A DNA stretch of 64,000 bases from Epiperipatus broadwayi (lineage: Eukaryota > Onychophora > Udeonychophora > Euonychophora > Peripatidae): positions 3,903,081-3,967,080 of the forward strand of contig JAQFVV010000063.1 of NCBI GenBank assembly GCA_028023455.1, in the 5' to 3' direction. The position numbers and the translations under genes were made by a program. This document shows positions 59,145-64,000 of this stretch, in pieces. The notes beneath the pieces are model-generated. The model saw only the letters and a list, made by a program, of their open reading frames with translations, did not search any database and was not told the DNA's origin. Each line of letters starts with the position of its first letter. The stretch's first letter is position 1.

Positions 59145-60526
59145 GTCTGAGAAATGAAAATGAATTAGAAAAAAAAAATTAATTATTGAGAATTTGAGAA
59201 AGGAAAAAGACAGAGATTCAGTTAGATTGTGACCGCTGAGAAAGACAGACTCATAAAGAGATAGAAAAAAAATATTTAACATGACGGGGTAAGGACCATA
59301 CATAAAGGGCTTTATCACCCGCAGCCGATGCGAACTGACTCTAAACCGCTTGCCGCCGAAGAATCTAGGAACCTCGCGAATACTCCGGATTGCTGAACAT
59401 AAAATGAAATAGAAAAGAATTGTACGTCCCCAAAATGTGAAATTATTTGATTTGAAAATTATATTAGACAAGACTCTACCTATGGCTCCGCCATTTTCTT
59501 ATGGACATCTAAATATCGGACTCTGTAGAAAGAAATTAAATATGGCGCTTTCATAAGGCAACTTCAAATACTACTAGATCACGGAAATCCACTTGTTATG
59601 TTTCATTACATTCTAATCCCATACCCCGGGGTTTCGTCAGGTAAAGTGAACTCTGTTTTTATATAACTAAGAATTGCTTATAGCTACCCTCGAAAATAAC
59701 AAACTTTCTTAAATTATTTCATAACATAAAATTATTGCGTACAACACTATAGTAAACATTTTTTTTTCTTATATATATATAAATTAATATGTGTTTATTC
59801 TAAATTAAATGTTTTATTGTTTTATTTATGATTTGGGAACTTATTATATTTTTTAAATGGGAGGGATAAGAGTTGATTTACATAGATAGCGTTTAGGTAT
59901 TAATAATAAAATTTAGTACTGATTTATCTTTGCGTTAGAGTTATTCAATAATTATCGTTTACATTTTCCAATCACTTCATTTGCTAAATAAATTCCGATG
60001 ATTCAAATATGCCCGAGGTAAGCAGATATGTCTATGAGTGCATTATAAATTAAGTATAAACCTATATTTTTTTATGTTATTATCTCCGTTCATCCGATAG
60101 GTTTCCCCCCCACCCTGGTAGTGAGTTAGCTTGGGTCAGGCACCTTGTTAATCGGGAAATATAATTCTCATCGTAACAGGGAGTTTGGCGCTTGAGGTCA
60201 TCGATAAATTGACGCTCATAAATATATTCTCCCGTAGACATTTTTTTTATATATTTAGATCTTATTCAAGATACAAGGGCTACCGGAAACTTTTATTCAT
60301 TAATCTTAAATCCAATTTACCCAACACTTAAAATTTGTGTCAAGTAAACAATACTTGTATGAATAATTGGTATCAGAATTTTCTTTGGTGGGTAATATTT
60401 AAATATTACCTAGAGGTGTTATGGTGACTAGACAGCCATAGAAATTCCATCTAGTCTATGGTTTAGCTTACTTGTCCATTTTTTAAGTTCACCAACGTCG
60501 GATAAGACGTGAGAAAGAGGTTGCCC
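59145..60526. repeat. 1.4-kb tandem duplication, unit 1
   Basis: The unit starts GTCTGAGAAATGAAAATG and is repeated with an offset of 1382 bp, at roughly 97 percent identity by eye. Against the AT-rich surroundings it is notably rich in CpG: CCCGCAGCCGATGCG, CCGCTTGCCGCCGAAG, CCTCGCGAATACTCCGG, CCCCGGGGTTTCGTC. On the minus strand AAAATGGCGGAGCC resembles a promoter-proximal YY1-type element. Splice-acceptor-like tracts end TTTCTTTCTACAG and CATTTTATGTTCAG on the same strand. This looks like a former gene 5' region, but no conserved protein can be read across both units. Confidence 0.85.
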
Positions 60527-60528
60527 GT
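60428..60528 (-). other. Candidate terminal exon (weak), in unit 1
   Basis: On the minus strand CATTTTCATTTCTCAG precedes a frame reading GQPLSHVLSDVGELKKWTSK and, further on, RLDGISMAV before a TAG stop. The unit 2 counterpart (61809-61928) has the same frame with seven extra codons, so the length difference is in phase. Against a real exon: the acceptor tract is placed next to this frame only by the duplication junction, and four of five codon differences change the amino acid. I do not recognise the peptide. Confidence 0.2.
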
Positions 60529-61928
60529 CTGAGAAATGAAAATGAATTAGAAAAAAAAAATTAATTAATGAGAATTTGAGAAAAGAAAAAGACAGAGATT
60601 CACTTAGATTGTGACCGCTGAGAAAGACAGACTCATAAAGAGATAGAAAAAAAAATTAACATGACGGGGTAAGGACCATATGTAAAGAGCTTCATCACCC
60701 GCAGCCGATGCGAACTGACTCTAAACCGCCTGCGCCGAAGAATCTAGGAACCTCGTGAATACTCCGGATTGCTGAACATAAAATGAAATAGAAAAGAATC
60801 GTACGTCCTCAAAATGTGAATTTATTTGATTTGAAAATTATATTAGACAAGACTCTACCTACGGCTCTGCCATTTCTTATGGACATCTAAATATCGGACT
60901 CTGTAGAAAGAAATTAGATATGGCGCTTTCATAAGGCAACTTCAAATACTACTAGATCACGGAAATCCACTTGTTATGCTTCATTACATTCTAATCCCAT
61001 ACCCCAGGGTTTCGTCAGGTAAAGTGAACTCTGTTTTTATATAACTCAGAATTGCTTATAGCTACCCTAGAAAATAACAAACTTTCTTAAATTATTTCAT
61101 AACATAAAATTATTGCATACAACTGTATGGTAAACATTTTTTTTCTTATATATATATATAAATTAATATATGTTTATTCTAAATTAAATGTTTTATGGTT
61201 TCATTTATGATTTGGGAACTTATTATATATTTTAAATGGGAGGGATAAGAGTTGATTTACATAGATAGCGTTTAGGTATTAATAATAAAATTTAGTACAG
61301 ATTTACCTTTGCGTTAGAGTTATTCAATAATTATTGTTTACATTTTCCAATCACTTCATTTGCTAAATAAATTCCGATGATTCAAATATGCCCGAGGTAA
61401 GCGGATATGTCTATGAGTGCATTATAAATTAAGTATAAACCTATATTTTTTTGTGTGTTATTATCTCCGTTCATCCGATAGGTTTTCCTCCCCACCCTGG
61501 GAGTGAGTTAGCTTGGGTCAGGCACCTCGTTAATCGGGAAATATAATTCTCATTGTAACAGTGAGTTTGGCGCTTGAGGTTATCAATAAATTGACGCTCA
61601 TAAATATATTATCCCGTAGACTTTTTTTTTTATATTTAGATCTTATTCAAGATACAAGGGCTACCGGAAACTTTTATTCATTAATCTTAAATCCAATTTA
61701 CACAACACTTAAAATTTGCATCAAGTAAACAATACTTGTATGAATAATTCGTATCAGAATTTTCTTTGGTGGGTAATATTTAAATATTACCTACAGGTGT
61801 TATGGTGACTAGACAGCCATAGAAATTCCATCTAGTCTACGGTTTAGCTTACTTGTCCATTTCTTGAGATCTATATTATTTGGTTTAAGTTCACCAATGT
61901 CGGATAAGATGTGAGAAAGGGGATGCCC
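60527..61928. repeat. 1.4-kb tandem duplication, unit 2
   Basis: It is collinear with unit 1 to 61928, where GATGCCC is followed by unrelated ATTAAAGTATATA. It differs by scattered substitutions, small indels (for example CCGCCTGCGCCG for CCGCTTGCCGCCG, and one A fewer in the AAATGGC motif) and a 21-bp segment near 61865 absent from unit 1. These indels shift the frames seen in unit 1, so the duplicated DNA is not under obvious coding constraint. Confidence 0.88.
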
Positions 61929-61948
61929 ATTAAAGTATATATATATAT

Positions 61949-62577
61949 AATTAGTTTCCAACCAGTAACCACCTAAACATTCACAGTAAATATAGCAACC
62001 AATATTTCTAACTGCTGTCAAGGCAACCTTCACACCTTTTAATAGCAAGAATGGAAATCCCATTCTTATTAATGGTCCATTGAATATATATGGACACTTA
62101 AAGATTGCAACTTGACTACAGAGTTTGAAATATTGTTACAATGAAGTTTAAATAAACCTCTTTAAACATGAAATAAACACGTCACTATAATGCAGACTAA
62201 TAAATAGTCATCTAAAACATTATTTAATGCAATACTTTTAAATTGCCCATGTATTATTTAGAAATAATAAGCGAAATAGTGCCTAAAGCTAATCTGGGAT
62301 AATGTTTTAGATGACTATTTATTAGTCTGCATTATAGTGACATGTTTATTTCATGTTTAAAAAGGTTTATTTAAACTTCATTGTAACAATATTTCAAACT
62401 CTGTAGTCAAGTTGCAATCTTTAAGTGTCCATATATATTCAGTGGACCGTTAGTAAGAATGGGATTTCCATTCTTGCTATTAAAAGGTGTGAAGGTTGCC
62501 TTGACAGCAGTTAGAAATATTGGTTGCTATATTTACTGTGAATGTTTAGGTGGTTACTGGTTGGAAACTAATTGCAT
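61949..62577. repeat. Near-perfect foldback, 274-bp arms
   Basis: The left arm (61949-62222) begins AATTAGTTTCCAACCAGTAA. The right arm (62301-62577) is its reverse complement with about five differences, all transitions, over 272 bp. The loop is 78 bp. The 84-codon frame 61809-62063 runs from the left arm into the duplication unit and is therefore a composite, not a gene. High identity implies a young event or continuing gene conversion. Confidence 0.95.
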
Positions 62578-62615
62578 CATTATCCCAGATTAGCTTTAGG
62601 CACTATTTCGCTTAT
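62267..62615. mobile_element. Putative MITE with 38-bp terminal inverted repeats
   Basis: ATAAGCGAAATAGTGCCTAA at 62267 and its inverse ending CACTATTTCGCTTAT at 62615 agree over all 38 positions as I read them. They enclose the right arm of the foldback (62305-62577). The left arm of the foldback is an inverted copy of the interior without these ends. A TA run follows the right end. The superfamily is unknown; I see no clear target duplication. Confidence 0.75.
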
Positions 62616-63404
62616 ATATATATATATATATAACTACCATATTTTTATTTTTAAAATAAATATTGAAATGTCTGACTTTCTTCACTGTAATATATTATAT
62701 ATGCTCTGGGTATTTTTTTTCTTTTAATACCTTTTTTTTAGCAGCATAATAATAGTAATAATAAAATTAGAGAGAACCCACTTTCTTGATAACAATACTA
62801 TCAAGAAATTGGGTTTTCTCTAATTTTTTTGTTTAAAAATCAGTATCAACTTTTAACATGTTCTAAAATTTTATAAAACTTTTAATATTATACTCACAAA
62901 ATATTTTATCACATAAAATATTGTATGTAAAATTTGAAAAGAATAATAAATTTAGGGAGAATAAAATGTATGTTCTTTTGGCATAAACTGAAGACATTTT
63001 ATTAATACAGATAATCCTATATGGCACTCTGGCACAGTGTAAAATTTATTACAAATTTTTCCTTTTTAAAAAAAAAAAAAACACAAAAACATCATCGCGT
63101 ACAACATTATGAGAGAGAAAAAAACTTTGCTCAAATATCATAAAATTTGTAATGATTAATGTTTGTTTAATTTTTCTTTGTGTACCATATAATTATGTAG
63201 TGTAATTTGATATAGTTTGCAGCTCTACTGTAATACTTTGATTGTGGTGATGCAATCGTGACAAAAAATAAAAACAAATGAACACTGGAACTATAAATTT
63301 TTTATCAGTATTCATTTTTTACCATAGGGCTTATGTTTTGTTTTAAAAGAGATTTGAACATTATTAGTTACTTATTTTATTTTTAGGCATTTTTTACTGT
63401 TTTC
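62616..63404. other. AT-rich stretch containing one long hairpin
   Basis: Apart from the hairpin at 62764-62826 nothing is recognised. Poly-A runs occur at 63068-63081 and near 63265. Confidence 0.6.
62764..62826. repeat. Hairpin with 28-bp stem and 7-nt loop
   Basis: AAATTAGAGAGAACCCA and TTTCTTGATA pair with TATCAAGAAA and TGGGTTTTCTCTAATTT around the loop ACAATAC. Of 28 positions one is G-U and one is a mismatch. The dimensions suit either a tiny palindromic element or a microRNA-precursor-like hairpin. No evidence of expression can be read from sequence. Confidence 0.75.
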
Positions 63405-63805
63405 ATTAATTTCACTAGCCCTCTTCTGTGTATTTAAATGGATAAGATTCTATATATGAGTCAGATACAATGACTTAGCCAATATGGGCATGATAATACT
63501 ATTGGCATCAACAAGCGATTTGAGTTTTCCATCATCAGAATTTCAATGGTGTGGATGGCTGAAGAGTTGGAGGGTAGAGTAGATTGAAACCTGTCCATTA
63601 AAGTTTGAAGATTTGGTATCTTAATATAAACTGAATACTGATTATATATATATGGGAAATGATAATCTGGACCAACTGATGAAAGCGAGTTCAGCATGAC
63701 ATATTATACTGGAGATTATTTATTTTTTTCACGTGTGTAGATTATGAGATAGAGCGAATAGCTGAAGAGAGCTTGAAAGTCTGTGTTCAAGTCCCTTATT
63801 AATAT
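63405..63805 (+). repeat. Dispersed repeat R, copy 5 (reference orientation)
   Basis: It runs from CCCTCTTCTGTGTATTTAAA through ATGGGCATGATAATACTATT, GGATGGCTGAAGAGTTGG, CCTGTCCATTAAAGTTTGAA and TGATAATCTGGACCAACTGA to GAGCTTGAAAGTCTGTGTTC and AAGTCCC. The last element resembles a B box (GTTCAAGTCCC), but it lies at the 3' side of the body, opposite to where a SINE promoter normally sits. The 78-codon minus frame 63461-63697 over it is not shared intact with copy 2. Confidence 0.8.
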
Positions 63806-64000
63806 AAAATAGCATATTATATGAAAGTGATTAGTAGATGTAACAATCGCTATTATTAATTAACAAAAAGTATTTATAGTCTTTACAAAAAAAAAAAAAA
63901 CTTCCATTTATTTAAAATTTAAGTTTATGGGCATTAAAAAGTTGCATAATTTTTTTACCAAGAAAACTTCCCATTGTTTTTTTTAAGTTGGTGGTGTTGA

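Noticed and set aside
59109-59471. 120-codon minus-strand frame with FFGGKRFRVSSHRL
   Set aside because: The equivalent stretch in duplication unit 2 is frameshifted, there is no family match, and the second half is low-complexity Phe/Ser.
59600-59665. CTGACGAAACCCC on the minus strand as a hammerhead 3' half
   Set aside because: There is no CUGANGA separated from GAAA by a stem II; the two core boxes would overlap.
61809-62063. 84-codon minus-strand frame that reads well as protein
   Set aside because: It crosses the boundary between the foldback arm and duplication unit 2, so it is a composite of two unrelated repeats and not one gene.
1-64000. CRISPR arrays, bacterial operons, riboswitches or rRNA
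   Set aside because: No regularly spaced repeats with unique spacers, no ribosome-binding-site/ORF series and no rRNA-like conserved segments were seen; the window is animal repeat DNA.

Overview
The window looks like a gene-free stretch of an invertebrate animal nuclear genome. Base composition is strongly A+T rich (roughly three quarters by eye). Homopolymer and TA/TAA runs are common. No open frame exceeds 122 codons, and there is no bacterial-style gene packing. Everything I can name is a repeat or the decayed remains of a transposable element: RTE and Jockey/CR1-like LINEs, Penelope-like elements (PLEs) with a GIY-YIG endonuclease, three hAT transposase remnants, tRNA-derived SINEs, MITEs and foldback elements. 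PLEs, tRNA-SINEs and ZBED-type hATs together point to Metazoa; I cannot name the species. I found no host protein-coding gene, rRNA or true tRNA that I can defend.

Layout. 0-10 kb: two SINE-A copies, a minus-strand Jockey/CR1-like LINE tail (1.27-2.36 kb), an inverted tRNA-like pair (4.8 kb), a PLE GIY-YIG fragment (6.2-6.5 kb, minus), two local tandem duplications and a hAT fragment (9.5-10 kb). 11.3-22 kb: RTE copy A running directly into a PLE 3' half (to 14.0 kb), a 0.3-kb repeat R (16.4 kb), RTE copy B (plus) and RTE copy C (minus), which converge near 20 kb. 22.6-23.6 kb: the most interesting object, two directly repeated hammerhead ribozymes 885 bp apart enclosing a 128-bp inverted repeat. 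25.6-26.2 kb: a second Jockey/CR1-like remnant. 28 kb: two SINEs. 29.1-32.1 kb: a compound foldback region. 35.2-38.1 kb: RTE copy D, interrupted twice by a ~190-bp repeat, one copy of which carries a dead hammerhead core. 39.5-42.2 kb: R repeats in inverted arrangement and a minus-strand hAT pierced by a hAT MITE with a perfect 8-bp target duplication. 48.9-51.6 kb: a hAT with both ends and its target duplication. 51.6-59.1 kb: mostly unrecognised AT-rich DNA. 59.1-61.9 kb: a recent 1.4-kb tandem duplication unusually rich in CpG. 61.9-62.6 kb: a near-perfect foldback. 63.4-63.8 kb: the last R repeat.

How it fits together. The RTE copies could once have supplied reverse transcriptase for the SINEs. 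The PLE remnants are the family known to carry hammerhead ribozymes in their terminal repeats, so the ribozyme-flanked 885-bp unit is best read as a non-autonomous PLE derivative or retrozyme-like element. The autonomous elements seen here all carry stop codons or frameshifts, and nearly all have lost catalytic residues where these can be read (RTE copy C keeps its FADD box), so none is expected to be active.
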